64,000 bases of DNA, from positions 372,001 to 436,000 of the forward strand of contig NZ_JARVWP010000005.1 in NCBI RefSeq assembly GCF_029846235.1, in the 5' to 3' direction. The notes under the pieces are model-generated. The model was not told the origin of the DNA and ran no database searches. It saw nothing but the letters and a program-made list of their open reading frames with translations. The position numbers and the translations under genes were made by a program. The DNA comes from Bradyrhizobium sp. CER78 (lineage in GTDB: Bacteria; Pseudomonadota; Alphaproteobacteria; Rhizobiales; Xanthobacteraceae). Positions 27,626 through 37,825 of this stretch are shown piece by piece. Position 1 is the first letter of the stretch; the number at the start of each line of letters is the position of its first letter.

Positions 27626-29416
27626 TCAGTTTGCCTGCCGGCGCAGGAAGGCCGGGATATCAAGATGGTCGTCGCCCTGTGGCGCCGGGGCAACAGGGGC
27701 CTGACGGCCATGAGCGTCCAATCCCTGCGGGGCTGGGCGTTTTGCATATTCCGATACCGGCTGCTCGTTCGCCGAGATCTGCTGGGCGACGCTGCGGGCC
27801 GGCTTGCGCTCGGGCAGCGGCGGCATCGTCGGCATCGCAGGACCCGAGGCACGGGCCGCAATCGGCGGCTCGGTCTCTTCGTCGCGACGGCCGAGGCCGA
27901 CATTGGCGAGCCGCTGCAGCAGCGACAGCCGGGTCTTCTGCGGATGTTCCGCCTCACCATCACCGCTGGCCTGACGAATCTCGGCCTGCGCCGGCATCGG
28001 CAGATCCTCGAACTTCGGCATCCGCGGGGCACGGACCGGCGACCGCTCTGCCGCCTGCGGGATGAAGGTCTCGGGCGGCATCGGCTCGTGCTGCTCGGCC
28101 CGGGCCGCTTCGTGATCCGGGAACAGTGTGGGCTTCTGGGCGATCGGCCGCACGGTGACGTCACCATAGGAGGCCGGTTGCATCGGCGCCTGAGCGGTCG
28201 GTGCGCTGTCCGGGGCAACCGCGGCGGCGATCGCCGCGAGTGCAGCGCGCTCGACTGCCGGACGCTGCTGGGGCGCCGCAGCCTGAGCCGCAATCGGAGC
28301 AACCGTCACGCCGGTCGGCGGCTCCAGCTTCTGGGCACGCTCGGCCATGCGCTGATTGTCGGCACGCAGGCGGGCGGTCAGGTCGGCCAGCCGGCTCTCC
28401 GGCGAGCCGCCCGGCTGCTGCGCGGGAGCCTGGGCACGGGAGGCGATCGCGGCCTGCTCGATACCGGTCGCGACCACCGAGACACGAATGATGCCGTCGA
28501 GCGATTCGTCGAAGGTGGCGCCGACGATGATGTTGGCGTCGGCATCGACTTCCTCGCGAATGCGGGTTGCGGCTTCGTCGACCTCGAACAGGGTGAGATC
28601 CTTGCCGCCCGTGATCGAGATCAACAGGCCGCGGGCGCCCTTCATCGAGCTATCGTCGATCAGCGGGTTGGCGATCGCAGCTTCGGCGGCAGTCAGCGCG
28701 CGCTTCTCGCCGGTTGCCTCACCGGTGCCCATCATCGCCTTGCCCATTTCGCGCATCACGGCACGGACGTCGGCGAAGTCGAGGTTGATCAGGCCTTCCT
28801 TGACCATCAGGTCGGTGATGCAGGCAACGCCCGAGTACAGCACCTGGTCGGCCATCGCGAACGCGTCGGCGAAGGTGGTCTTCTCGTTGGCGACCCGGAA
28901 CAGGTTCTGGTTCGGAATGATCAGCAGGGTGTCGACCACCTTGTGGAGCTCGGAAATACCGTGCTCGGCGGTGCGCATCCGGCGCTGACCTTCGAAGTGG
29001 AACGGCTTCGTCACCACGCCGACGGTGAGGATCCCCATCTCGCGGGCAGCCTTGGCGATCACGGGCGCAGCGCCCGTGCCGGTGCCGCCGCCCATGCCGG
29101 CGGTGACGAACACCATGTTGGCGCCGGTGAGATGATCGCGAAGCTCGTCCATGACTTCCTGCGCGGCCGCGGCACCGACATCGGGCTGCGAACCGGCGCC
29201 GAGGCCCTGGGTGACCTGGGTGCCCATCTGGATGATGCGCTGCGCCTTCGACATGGTCAGCGCCTGCGCGTCGGTGTTGGCGACGACGAAGTCGACGCCC
29301 TGCAACCCGGCGGTGATCATGTTGTTGACGGCATTACCACCCGCGCCGCCGACGCCGAAGACGGTGATCCGCGGTTTCAGCTCGCTGATGTCAGGGGGTG
29401 TCAGATTGAGTGCCAT
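27626..29416 (-). CDS. ftsZ: Cell division protein FtsZ (long-linker form)
   Basis: This 596-residue tubulin homologue has the signature GGGTGTG at 109-115 and the N-terminal nucleotide motif [14 protein letters not shown]. The GTPase core ends near 325. A Pro/Ala/Gln-rich linker of about 255 residues follows, far longer than the 50 of E. coli FtsZ, and the protein ends with the conserved tip [10 protein letters not shown] that binds FtsA and other partners. RBS GAGAGAGG precedes ATG 29416. It is last of the ftsQAZ triplet. Confidence 0.98.
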   Translation of the reverse strand: MALNLTPPDISELKPRITVFGVGGAGGNAVNNMITAGLQGVDFVVANTDAQALTMSKAQRIIQMGTQVTQGLGAGSQPDVGAAAAQEVMDELRDHLTGANMVFVTAGMGGGTGTGAAPVIAKAAREMGILTVGVVTKPFHFEGQRRMRTAEHGISELHKVVDTLLIIPNQNLFRVANEKTTFADAFAMADQVLYSGVACITDLMVKEGLINLDFADVRAVMREMGKAMMGTGEATGEKRALTAAEAAIANPLIDDSSMKGARGLLISITGGKDLTLFEVDEAATRIREEVDADANIIVGATFDESLDGIIRVSVVATGIEQAAIASRAQAPAQQPGGSPESRLADLTARLRADNQRMAERAQKLEPPTGVTVAPIAAQAAAPQQRPAVERAALAAIAAAVAPDSAPTAQAPMQPASYGDVTVRPIAQKPTLFPDHEAARAEQHEPMPPETFIPQAAERSPVRAPRMPKFEDLPMPAQAEIRQASGDGEAEHPQKTRLSLLQRLANVGLGRRDEETEPPIAARASGPAMPTMPPLPERKPARSVAQQISANEQPVSEYAKRPAPQGLDAHGRQAPVAPAPQGDDHLDIPAFLRRQAN

Positions 29417-29505
29417 GGTTGCCTCTCTCGATTATGCGCGCGTTGGTTCGTCCCGGCCGCTGGCCGCAGGAGCTGGTGAAAATGCAATGAGCCGGGGTGC
29501 GGTCA

Positions 29506-30822
29506 TCAGAAGCCCTCGCGAAGCCATCGTCCGACCTTTCCGAAGTAACCGTCTGTCCCTGTCCTGAGCTGCCGCGTGCGCCGCGGTTCGACATGTTCAA
29601 GATGAGCGTATTGCGGATAGACCAGGAGGCCCGTCGGCACCGAGAACGAGGCGCCCTTCGCCTCGTTCGGCAGCCGGCCGAAGCCGAGCGGCCGGCCGAT
29701 GCGGACCTGGCGGTTCAGGATGCGGGTGGCAAGCTCGACGGTCCCGGTCAGCTGCGACGCGCCGCCGCTGAGCACGACGCGCGCCCGCGGCTCTGCCGCA
29801 AAGGGGGAATCCGCGAGCCGGTCACGGACCATTTCGAAAATCTCCTCGGCGCGATGCCGGACAATGTTCGCAATCGTGGCGCGAGATACGATTTGCGGGG
29901 TCTCCCGATCATCGCCTGCAGTGGGAACGGACATCAGCTCGCGCGAGTCCGAACCGCCGGTCAGCACCGTGCCGTATAAAGTCTTGATTCGCTCGGCATC
30001 CGCAATGCACGCGCCGATGCCGCGCGCAAGATCCATCGTGATGTGTTGCCCGCCGAGCGCAAACCCGGATGCGTGCACGAGGCGGCCGCCGGAATAGGTC
30101 GCGATCGTCGTCGAGCCCGCGCCCATCTCGACGACGGCAGCGCCGAGGTCGGCTTCGTCATCGGTCAAGACCGACAGGCCCGCGACATAGGGGCTCGACG
30201 CCATAGCTTCGACGTTGAGATGGCAGCGCTCGACCACCAGCATCAGGTTCTTGGCAACCGTCGCATCCGACGTCACCACGTTCATGTCGACGCCGAACTG
30301 GCGCGCCACCATGCCCCTGGGATCGCGGATGCCCTTGACGCCATCGAGCGCGTAGCCGACCGGCAGCGCGTGCAGCACGGTGCGGCCGGCGCCGGCGGCG
30401 TGACGCATGCCGGCCGAAGTGACGCGGCTGATGTCGTCAGCGGTCACCGAGCCGCCGCGGATATCGGCCGCGGCCTCGACCAGCTGGCCGTGCTGCCTGC
30501 CGCCGGAGACCGACAGCAGGACGGATTCGACGCGGACCTTGGCCATGCGCTCGGCCAGCGCCACGGCATGGCGCACCGCCTTCTCGCATTCGGCGAGATC
30601 GACGACCGAGCCGGCCTTGACGCCGCGCGACTGGATCTGGCTGTAGCCGATCAATTCGACCGCATGGGTGCGGCCGCGCAGCGCCTCGTTCGGCGGCGAC
30701 GGCTTGAGCCGCGCGATCATGCAGGCGATCTTGCTGGAGCCGACGTCGAGCGAGGCCACCATCGCGGTGCGCTTCTGCATCGGGCGGGTCTTCGGGGTCA
30801 GATTGCGATCGAGGCCGGTCAT
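29506..30822 (-). CDS. ftsA: Cell division protein FtsA
   Basis: This 438-residue actin-like protein tethers FtsZ to the membrane. The first phosphate-loop motif is SLDVGSSKIACMIA (25-38); the 1C domain and the second motif AAVVEMGAGSTTIATY follow. The C-terminal stretch KVGRWLREGF is the amphipathic membrane-targeting helix. Its ATG overlaps the ftsQ stop (ATGA at 30819-30822) and it ends 89 bp before ftsZ. Confidence 0.96.
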   Translation of the reverse strand: MTGLDRNLTPKTRPMQKRTAMVASLDVGSSKIACMIARLKPSPPNEALRGRTHAVELIGYSQIQSRGVKAGSVVDLAECEKAVRHAVALAERMAKVRVESVLLSVSGGRQHGQLVEAAADIRGGSVTADDISRVTSAGMRHAAGAGRTVLHALPVGYALDGVKGIRDPRGMVARQFGVDMNVVTSDATVAKNLMLVVERCHLNVEAMASSPYVAGLSVLTDDEADLGAAVVEMGAGSTTIATYSGGRLVHASGFALGGQHITMDLARGIGACIADAERIKTLYGTVLTGGSDSRELMSVPTAGDDRETPQIVSRATIANIVRHRAEEIFEMVRDRLADSPFAAEPRARVVLSGGASQLTGTVELATRILNRQVRIGRPLGFGRLPNEAKGASFSVPTGLLVYPQYAHLEHVEPRRTRQLRTGTDGYFGKVGRWLREGF

Positions 30823-31826
30823 GCGGAGTCACCCGGCTTCTTCTTGGACTTCTTGTCCTTGAACAGCTCGTCGCGCGCCTTGCCGGCTTCCTCCGACAAT
30901 TGCACGATCAACCGATCGGGCAGCCGCATGTCGACGGCGACAATGTCGCGCGAGAACAGCTTCTCGTCCTTGTCGAGCCTGGAGAGCGCGGCCAGCGCGT
31001 TGCCGACATCGTTCTCCGGCAGGCGGACGTCGAGGCCGTCCTTGAGGCGCAGGTTCCAGCGCCGCTCGCCGACGAAGATCGCCGCCTTGGTCACCGAACG
31101 CACCTGCGGATAACGGTCGAGCAGCGCCAGGAAGTCCTGGGCGCGGGTGTCAGCCCCCTTGCCCACCACCAGCGGCAGATTGAGGAAGCGGCGCGTGACG
31201 TAAGGCTCGAGCACCGCGCCGTCGGAGGCGATCACCGACAGGCGGCCGTTCTGCTGCCACAACGCGAAGGCGGTGCGCTCGACGATGTCGATCTGCAGCC
31301 GGCCGGGATAGAGCTTGAGGATCGTGGCATCCGCGATCCAGGGATTGGCCTTCAGCTTGGCGCGCACGGTATCGGCGTCGAGGAACAGCAGCGAGGAGCG
31401 GCCATTGACGCCACCGATCGCAAGCACCTCGTCCTGGCTCAGCTGCTTGCGGCCGTTGATGCCGACGGTGGTGATGCGGAAGCCCGCGGAATTGGCCAGC
31501 GCGTTGCGGGTGTCGCTCAGCGCGGTGGTGAATTCCTCGACATGACCGCCCCGGACGATGCCGAAGCCCAGGCTGCCGAACAGGATCGCGAGCGTCGCGA
31601 CCAGCCCGATGCGGCGCGGCAGATAGCGTTCGACCATCTGGATGTAGCGATTCGGCGGCTCGCGATCGATCACCTGCGGCCGCTTGGCGGGACGCTGCCG
31701 GCGGCGAGCGAGATGGGCGCCGATATACTCGCGCAGCAGCACCGCCGCTCCAATAGCGGCTGCTCTCAGGTCAGCTTGAGGCCCCAGCGATCGCAGCGAT
31801 CGGGTGAGGCGTCCTGCACCATCCAT
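30819..31826 (-). CDS. ftsQ: Cell division protein FtsQ
   Basis: This 335-residue inner-membrane protein of the divisome has a basic cytoplasmic N-terminus (to about 69), one membrane segment (RIGLVATLAILFGSLGFGI, about 72-90), a POTRA domain (about 115-185, ITTVGINGRKQLSQDEVLAI) and the FtsQ-type domain. Its last 20 residues are Lys-rich. A 333-bp gap separates it from ddl, so ftsQAZ probably has its own promoter there. Confidence 0.93.
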   Translation of the reverse strand: MDGAGRLTRSLRSLGPQADLRAAAIGAAVLLREYIGAHLARRRQRPAKRPQVIDREPPNRYIQMVERYLPRRIGLVATLAILFGSLGFGIVRGGHVEEFTTALSDTRNALANSAGFRITTVGINGRKQLSQDEVLAIGGVNGRSSLLFLDADTVRAKLKANPWIADATILKLYPGRLQIDIVERTAFALWQQNGRLSVIASDGAVLEPYVTRRFLNLPLVVGKGADTRAQDFLALLDRYPQVRSVTKAAIFVGERRWNLRLKDGLDVRLPENDVGNALAALSRLDKDEKLFSRDIVAVDMRLPDRLIVQLSEEAGKARDELFKDKKSKKKPGDSA

Positions 31827-32159
31827 TGCACGAGCTCGTCACATGTTGTGCCCGCAAACCCCGCGGGTCCCGGCACAAATCACGTCTCGGCTAGACCGGT
31901 GGGATTAGAGTGGCCCCCTGTTCCCTGGTTGCGATCCTCGAAGCGGTAAATCCGCGACAGCTCACGCCCCGGCAGCCAAGCGCTACATGCGCCGCCAGCG
32001 TTAACCTTCGGGCTTCCTGGTAAACAAACGGTAAATGAGTTCGGCCCGGAGTGCATTTTGATCAACGCTTTGAGTACTTTGCCGCGAACCCGTTAGCATT
32101 TTAGCAACAGCGCCGGGTTCCATCCGGCCGAGTCGGGCGGGTTCCCCGTCTTGATGGCC
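31827..32159. other. Intergenic region ddl-ftsQ
   Basis: This 333 bp is noncoding as far as I can see. It has AT-rich patches around 32020-32050 and 32095-32110 in a GC-rich genome, with TTAACC at 32001-32006. It is the most likely place for the ftsQAZ promoter. Confidence 0.5.
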
Positions 32160-33146
32160 TTAACTCCTGGCGCGGCGGCGGCCGAGCTCGATCTGGTCGC
32201 CCAGGAAGTCGGCAAAGGCGATCCCCTGTGCTTTCAAGGCCTTAGGGTACAGTGACGCTGCCGTGAGCCCGGGCAGCGTGTTGGTTTCGAGGTAGACCGG
32301 GCCATTGGCCGACACGATGAAATCGCTGCGCGAGTAGCCGGTGCAGGACAATGCGCGGTGCGCCCGCAACGCATGGTCCATGATCGCGGCACTGACCTCG
32401 GGCGCGAAACGGCCGGGGCAGATCTCCTGGGTCGATTTCAGGAGGTATTTGGCTGTGTAGTCGAAGCCCCCCTCCGCCGGCACGATCTCGATCGGCGGCA
32501 GCGCGAACACACTGCCATCGGATTGCTCGAGCACGCCGCAGGTCGCCTCCACGCCCGAGACGAACGGCTCGATTAGGTAGTCTTCATGCTTCGCGGCATT
32601 GCGGACGGCGACGAGGTCCTGCTTGGCGTTGACGAAGATCAGCCCGTAGCTCGATCCGTCCTTGGCGGGCTTTGCGATCAGCTTGCCGTATTGAGCGAAG
32701 GCGTCGTCGATCTGTTCGACGCTGATGCCCTGCGGCGCGTTGATACCTGCGATCGCGGCGAAGCGCTTCGCCGACGGCTTGTCGAAGGCCAGATGCGACG
32801 ACGCCGAGCCGGAGCCGGTGAATGCGACGCCGCGCATTTCGCACATCGCCTGCAATTCGCCATTCTCGGCACGGCCGCCGTGCAGACCGAGCACCAGCAC
32901 GCGCTGCTCGGCGCCTGCCTTGTCGAGCGCCTGGTCGAGCGCGATGCCGCGCCCCTCCGGCCTGAAATCGATCTCGAACGGCCGCGTGTGACCGAGCAGC
33001 TGTTCGGACGTCACCGCATGCACGGTGTCGTCGACGTCCCAGAACCAGAGCTCCGCGTCGGGCAGCGCGCGGTGTAGCGCCTGCGCGCTCGCAACTGAAA
33101 CCAGCCGCTCCTTGTTGGTGCCGCCGAACAGAATGGTCACCTGCAT
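32160..33146 (-). CDS. ddl: D-alanine--D-alanine ligase (divergent family member)
   Basis: This 328-residue ATP-grasp enzyme joins two D-alanines for the pentapeptide. It deviates from the standard form: VLGLHGGRAENGELQAM replaces the usual HGxxGEDGxxQ, and the substrate loop reads LETNTLPGLTAASLYPKA. The ATP-binding core is recognisable (LIAKPAKDGSSYGLIFV). Location between murB and ftsQ matches ddlB in other genomes. Its upstream gap with murB holds a palindromic repeat. Confidence 0.9.
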   Translation of the reverse strand: MQVTILFGGTNKERLVSVASAQALHRALPDAELWFWDVDDTVHAVTSEQLLGHTRPFEIDFRPEGRGIALDQALDKAGAEQRVLVLGLHGGRAENGELQAMCEMRGVAFTGSGSASSHLAFDKPSAKRFAAIAGINAPQGISVEQIDDAFAQYGKLIAKPAKDGSSYGLIFVNAKQDLVAVRNAAKHEDYLIEPFVSGVEATCGVLEQSDGSVFALPPIEIVPAEGGFDYTAKYLLKSTQEICPGRFAPEVSAAIMDHALRAHRALSCTGYSRSDFIVSANGPVYLETNTLPGLTAASLYPKALKAQGIAFADFLGDQIELGRRRARS

Positions 33147-33163
33147 CAGCTCTACTCTATCCT

Positions 33164-33254
33164 GTCATTCCGGGATGGTCCGAAGGACCAGACCCGGAAT
33201 CTCGTTTCATTACCTCTGGATTCCGGGTTCGCGCTGCGCGCGCCCCGGAATGAC
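33164..33254. repeat. CATTCCGGGA palindromic repeat, copy 4
   Basis: GTCATTCCGGGATGGTCC to GCCCCGGAATGAC; the centre differs (CTCGTTTCATTACC replaces the CTCGAG core). It fills the 110-bp gap between murB and ddl. Confidence 0.88.
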
Positions 33255-33256
33255 GA

Positions 33257-34183
33257 CTACGATGAATTCCCGATCCGCTTGATTTCCCAGTGCAGCTCAA
33301 TTCCACTGTCCTGCTTGACCCGCTCGCGCACCGTCTCACCGAGGCTCTCGATGTCATGGCCGGTGGCATTGCCCGTGTTGATCAGGAAATTGCAGTGCAT
33401 CTCCGACACCTGCGCGCCGCCGACCTTGAGGCCGCGGCAACCGGCGGCGTCGATCAGCTTCCAGGCGCTGTTGCCGGGCGGATTCTTGAAGGTCGAGCCG
33501 CCGGTCTTTTCGCGGATCGGCTGCGCGGTCTCGCGATGAGTCTGCACCTCGTTCATGCGGGCGCGGATCGCATCCGCATCGGTGATCCTGCCGCGGAAGC
33601 GCGCCGAGGTGAAGATAACGGACGGATCGACGCCGCTGTTGCGATAGACGAACTTCATGTCGGCATTGGAGAACGTATGCCTGGTGCCATCGCGGCCGAT
33701 GCCGGTCGCCTCCACCAGCACATCCTTGGTCTCGCCGCCATTGGCGCCGGCATTCATGCGCAGCGCGCCGCCGACCGTACCGGGAATGCCGAAGAAGAAT
33801 TCCATGCCGCCAATGTTTGCAGCCGCTGCCGTCTCCGCAACGCGCTTGTCGAGCGCGGCGGCGCCGGCGGTGACGACATCACCCGCCGCACTCGTCTCGC
33901 CAAAGGCGCGCGGCGCCAGCCGGATCACGACGCCGGGCATGCCGCCGTCGCGCACGATCAGATTGGAGCCGACGCCGACGACATAGACCGGCAACTCCTG
34001 CGGCAGGCGCTTCAGGAAATAAGCGAGATCGTCTTCATCGGCCGGCGTGAACAGCACCTGCGCCGGGCCGCCGACACGAAACCAGGTCAGCTCCGCCAGC
34101 GACTGATTGGCCAGCAGCCGCCCGCGCAGCTCCGGCATCGCGGCTTTCAGATCGGGCGTGATGTCGGGGAAGGTCACGTTCAC
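33257..34183 (-). CDS. murB: UDP-N-acetylenolpyruvoylglucosamine reductase
   Basis: This 308-residue FAD enzyme makes UDP-MurNAc. GTG at 34183 overlaps the murC stop (GTGA), which is a better start than an upstream frame extension inside murC. FAD motifs: [27 protein letters not shown] and [21 protein letters not shown]. The catalytic Ser and Glu regions show as [10 protein letters not shown] and [12 protein letters not shown]. The length fits type IIa MurB. Confidence 0.95.
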   Translation of the reverse strand: MNVTFPDITPDLKAAMPELRGRLLANQSLAELTWFRVGGPAQVLFTPADEDDLAYFLKRLPQELPVYVVGVGSNLIVRDGGMPGVVIRLAPRAFGETSAAGDVVTAGAAALDKRVAETAAAANIGGMEFFFGIPGTVGGALRMNAGANGGETKDVLVEATGIGRDGTRHTFSNADMKFVYRNSGVDPSVIFTSARFRGRITDADAIRARMNEVQTHRETAQPIREKTGGSTFKNPPGNSAWKLIDAAGCRGLKVGGAQVSEMHCNFLINTGNATGHDIESLGETVRERVKQDSGIELHWEIKRIGNSS

Positions 34184-35583
34184 CCCAGCGCCTTCAATTC
34201 GGCGGGCAGTGCGTAGGCCCATTGCGTGATGTTGCCGGCGCCGAGGCAGACGACAAGGTCGCCGGACTTGGCAAGGCCGTGAACGATCTTGGCAAGCTCA
34301 CTTGCGTTCGGCAGCGGCACCACGTTGCGATGACCGTGGGCGCGCAGGCCGGCAGCAAAATGATCGCGATCGATGCCTGCGATCGGCGCCTCGCCGGCCG
34401 GATAGACCTCGGCAACCACGACCGCATCGGCGTCGTTGAAGCAGGTGCAGAATTCCTCGAACAGCGACTGCAGCCGGGTGTAGCGATGCGGCTGCACCAC
34501 GGCGACGATCTTGCCGCTGGTGGATTCCCGCGCCGCCTTCAGCACGGCTGCGATCTCGACCGGATGATGGCCGTAGTCGTCGATCACGGTGATGCCATTG
34601 GTCTCGCCGGTCTTGCTGAAGCGCCGCTTGACGCCACCGAAGCCGGCCATGGCCTGGCGGATGACGTCGTCGGACACGCCGAGCTGATGCGCGACCGCGA
34701 TCGCCGCCGTCGCATTCGACGCGTTGTGGCGCCCCGGCATCGGCAGCATGATGTCAGCGATCTCATGCGTCGCGCCGGTCTTGCGATCGCGGATCGCGAC
34801 CTTGAATTTCGAGCCGCCGCCCATCGGGGTCAGATCCAGAAGCTGCGCATCGGCCTGCGGATTCTGTCCGTAGGTGATGATGCGGCGATCCTCGATCTTG
34901 CCGACCAGCGTCTGCACCACCGGATGATCGGTGCACATCACCGCGAAGCCGTAGAACGGAACGTTCTCGACGAAATTGCGGAATGCATCCTGGATCGCCT
35001 CGAAGGTCTTGAAGTGATCGAGATGCTCGGGGTCGATATTGGTGACGATGACGACGTCGGACGGCAGCTTCAGGAAGGTACCATCGCTCTCGTCGGCCTC
35101 GACCACCATCCAGTCGCCGGCGCCGAGCCGCGCATTGGAGCCATAGGCATTGATGATGCCGCCATTGATCACGGTCGGGTCGAGCCCGCCGGCATCGAGC
35201 AAGGTCGCCACCATCGTGGTCGTGGTGGTCTTGCCATGGGTGCCGGCGATCGCAACGCAACTCTTCAGCCGCATCAATTCGGCCAGCATCTCGGCGCGCC
35301 GCACCACCGGGATGCGCCGCTCACGCGCCGCCATCAGCTCGGGGTTGTCGCGCTTGATCGCGGTCGAGACCACGACGACATCGGCGCCGTCGACATTCTC
35401 GGCGGCGTGGCCGACCGAGATTTTTGCGCCCTTCTTGCGCAGCCGGTCGAGATTGTAATTATCAGACGCGTCCGAGCCCTGCACGGTGTAGCCGAGATTG
35501 ATCAGCACCTCGGCGATGCCGCTCATGCCGATGCCGCCGATCCCGACGAAGTGAATGGGTCCGATCTCGCGCGGCAGTCTCAT
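34180..35583 (-). CDS. murC: UDP-N-acetylmuramate--L-alanine ligase
   Basis: This 467-residue ligase adds L-Ala to UDP-MurNAc. ATG 35583 puts the UDP-binding motif first ([18 protein letters not shown], 10-27); a longer frame upstream has no conserved sequence. The ATP loop is [11 protein letters not shown] (114-124), and the C-terminal domain holds [15 protein letters not shown] 229-bp gap precedes it, beyond which lies the inserted methyltransferase gene. Confidence 0.97.
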   Translation of the reverse strand: MRLPREIGPIHFVGIGGIGMSGIAEVLINLGYTVQGSDASDNYNLDRLRKKGAKISVGHAAENVDGADVVVVSTAIKRDNPELMAARERRIPVVRRAEMLAELMRLKSCVAIAGTHGKTTTTTMVATLLDAGGLDPTVINGGIINAYGSNARLGAGDWMVVEADESDGTFLKLPSDVVIVTNIDPEHLDHFKTFEAIQDAFRNFVENVPFYGFAVMCTDHPVVQTLVGKIEDRRIITYGQNPQADAQLLDLTPMGGGSKFKVAIRDRKTGATHEIADIMLPMPGRHNASNATAAIAVAHQLGVSDDVIRQAMAGFGGVKRRFSKTGETNGITVIDDYGHHPVEIAAVLKAARESTSGKIVAVVQPHRYTRLQSLFEEFCTCFNDADAVVVAEVYPAGEAPIAGIDRDHFAAGLRAHGHRNVVPLPNASELAKIVHGLAKSGDLVVCLGAGNITQWAYALPAELKALG

Positions 35584-35812
35584 GATCCGGTTCCTGATAT
35601 CGTCATCCGCCCCATGCGAACTGCGCTGCGGGGCGGCTGATTTAGCTTCGCTGTGCGCCTCACGTCGCTGGCGCAGACCACTGGATGCCCCGCTTTTCCC
35701 CTGCGTGACAAGGGCTTTTTCCACCCCGCGGCCGTGGAAATGTCGCTGTTGTCAGCTACCGGCCGGTGCTGGTGATCTGACGTCACGGATTTCTCCATGT
35801 TGGCCCCGGCGG
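35584..35812. other. Intergenic region methyltransferase-murC
   Basis: This 229 bp contains a hairpin with arms CGCCCC and GGGGCG around 35608-35635. No gene is seen. It may contain a promoter for the murC-murB pair. Confidence 0.35.
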
Positions 35813-36655
35813 CTACGCCGCTCCCGATCGCGCAGCGCGCGCGGCAATCTCGTCCTGCATCTCGATCACGCGAAGATAATTGCGCAGCCGGTTGGTCTCG
35901 AGCGCGCGCAGCAGCTTGTTCTGGTGATAGGGCAGCATGAGCTCGGCGAGTTGTGCGCTCCAGCCAGCGTTCATGTCGAACAGCACCCCTAAGCCGAACA
36001 CGGCGGGGATCTCGGCGAAGCCGAACTCCCTGCCCTGCGCAAGCTCCTCCGCCAGGAAGTCATCGATCGCGGTCATCACGCCGTTGCGCGCGCCACCGGC
36101 CACACTTGCGAATGCCGCAAGGCCCGCGCCGCGAAATCCATGACCTTCGACCAGCGCCGGGCGATCCAGCGTGGCGCCGGCGTCGTAGCTGTGCGGATGG
36201 CGATACGCGGCGGGAATCTTGCCCGGCGCGTAATACATGTCGCGCCGCCCGCAGGGCCAGCCGACATCATGGAGAAACGCCAGCACGGGCTTGCCGGCGC
36301 GGCGGCTGATCGCCTCGATCTGCCTGAGCTCGTGATAGACCGTGTACCAATTGTGGTCGCCATCGACGATCCATGCGTCGGCGGCATCCAATTCGCCGAA
36401 CGCATCAATACTAGTCTTCGCGACGTGACGCACATCCGGATTGGCATTGACCCAATCGAGGAATTCGCGCTTCGGCGCCGGATCGATGCTGGTGAGTTGA
36501 CCGCCGCGGGCGCGGCAGTGACCGGCGAGCAACGCCGACATGCCGCCATATTCTGCGCCGATCTCGACGACATCGCGCGCATCCGCGATGCGCAGCGCTT
36601 CCAGGATCAGGTCCGAGAATTCCGAGACGGAGTGGATCAAAAGACCCGTCATCAT
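35813..36655 (-). CDS. SAM-dependent methyltransferase inserted in the dcw cluster
   Basis: This 280-residue protein has a Rossmann methyltransferase fold: LRIADARDVVEIGAEYGGMS (SAM motif I), LTSIDPAPKREF and DAWIVDGDHNWYTVYHELRQI, matching the Methyltransf_24/cephalosporin-hydroxylase-like group (CmcI, Rv1523-type). RBS GGGGAG precedes ATG 36655. It sits 34 bp after murG in the same direction, so it is co-transcribed with the cell-wall genes. No such gene is in the classical cluster, and its target is unknown. Confidence 0.85.
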   Translation of the reverse strand: MMTGLLIHSVSEFSDLILEALRIADARDVVEIGAEYGGMSALLAGHCRARGGQLTSIDPAPKREFLDWVNANPDVRHVAKTSIDAFGELDAADAWIVDGDHNWYTVYHELRQIEAISRRAGKPVLAFLHDVGWPCGRRDMYYAPGKIPAAYRHPHSYDAGATLDRPALVEGHGFRGAGLAAFASVAGGARNGVMTAIDDFLAEELAQGREFGFAEIPAVFGLGVLFDMNAGWSAQLAELMLPYHQNKLLRALETNRLRNYLRVIEMQDEIAARAARSGAA

Positions 36656-36689
36656 CAAGTCTCCCCCGGCCTGCTGCTGGATTGGCGCA

Positions 36690-37790
36690 TCAAATCCCGG
36701 CTACCTTGGCCACCAGATCAGCGAGCCGCTCGGCGGCATCGAGCCTGCCGACACTGCGCGCGGCTTGCGCCATCGCAGTCAATTTTTGAGGCTCGGCGGC
36801 GAAGGCCGAGACCTCGGCCGCGAGCCGTTGCGGCGTGAAGTCGTTCTGCGTGATGCGCAGCGCACCGTTCGCCTGCGACAGCACGCCGGCATTGGCGAAC
36901 TGGTCCTGATCGATCGCGCCCGGCAGCGGCACCAGGACCGAAGGCCGGCCGATCGCGGCAAGCTCGGCGATGGTGCCGGCGCCGGAACGCGAGATCACGA
37001 GCTGGCTTGAGGCCAGCCTCGCCGGCAGGTCGGCGAAGAACGGCGCGAGCTCGGCGTTGATCTTGAGCCGGTCGTAGACCGCGCGGACCCGGTCCATGTC
37101 CTCTTCGCGCACCTGCTGGGTGATGATCAGGCGGCTCCACAACGCGGGATCGAGTTGCTCGATCGCCGGCGGCACGATATCGCTCATCACCCGCGCGCCC
37201 TGGCTGCCGCCGACGACGAGCAGGCGCAGCGGCCCGTTCACCTCGGGCGGCGTGTATTTCACCGCGGCCGCCGCGAGGATCGCCGGACGCATCGGCGTGC
37301 CGACGGTGGTGGCCTTGCCGGCGAGCGCGGGATCACGATCGAGCACGCCGGGCAGCGAGGTCGCGATCGCGTTGACGCGGCCGGAGAGGAACCGGTTGGC
37401 GCGGCCGAGCACCGCATTGGCATCGTGGATGATGCCGGGAACGCCGAGCATCCGCGCCGCCACCAGCGGCGGCAAGGTCGGGTAGCCGCCGAAACCGACC
37501 ACGGCCGCAGGCTTCAGCCGGCGCACCACATTGGCGGCAACCAGCGTGCCGTAGCCGAGCATCAGCACGGTTCGCGCCAGCGAGATCGGGTTGCGGCCGC
37601 GCACGGTCGCGCTCGGTACGAGTTCGATGCTCTCTTTGCCGAACAGGCCGGAGTAGCGCAGCGCGCGGCCGTCGGTCGCAAGCCGCACCCGCAGGCCACG
37701 CCTGATCAATTCCACGGCGAGCGCTTCGGCCGGGAACAGATGGCCGCCGGTACCGCCGGCCGCCAGCAGAATCAGGGGCGGGTTGTCCAT
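36690..37790 (-). CDS. murG: UDP-N-acetylglucosamine--undecaprenyl-PP-MurNAc transferase
   Basis: This 366-residue GT28 transferase makes lipid II at the inner face of the membrane. The G-loop ILLAAGGTGGHLFPAEALA is at 7-25, the second loop VVGFGGYPTLPPLVAARML near 95, and the C-terminal UDP-GlcNAc pocket shows as VVGGSQGARVMSDIVP and SRSGAGTIAELAAIGRP. It starts 35 bp after ftsW. Length and motifs are standard. Confidence 0.97.
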   Translation of the reverse strand: MDNPPLILLAAGGTGGHLFPAEALAVELIRRGLRVRLATDGRALRYSGLFGKESIELVPSATVRGRNPISLARTVLMLGYGTLVAANVVRRLKPAAVVGFGGYPTLPPLVAARMLGVPGIIHDANAVLGRANRFLSGRVNAIATSLPGVLDRDPALAGKATTVGTPMRPAILAAAAVKYTPPEVNGPLRLLVVGGSQGARVMSDIVPPAIEQLDPALWSRLIITQQVREEDMDRVRAVYDRLKINAELAPFFADLPARLASSQLVISRSGAGTIAELAAIGRPSVLVPLPGAIDQDQFANAGVLSQANGALRITQNDFTPQRLAAEVSAFAAEPQKLTAMAQAARSVGRLDAAERLADLVAKVAGI

Positions 37791-37825
37791 AGCTTCCAGA
37801 TAACCGAGGCCGCAGTCACAGTCAC

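Noticed and set aside
27665..29479. 604-codon plus-strand frame opposite ftsZ
   Set aside because: It is the shadow of ftsZ with no family match and no RBS.
32019..32034. GGTAA-N6-GGTAA repeat in the ddl-ftsQ gap
   Set aside because: Spacing and strand differ from similar sequences near lpxC and the amidase gene, so no shared element is supported.
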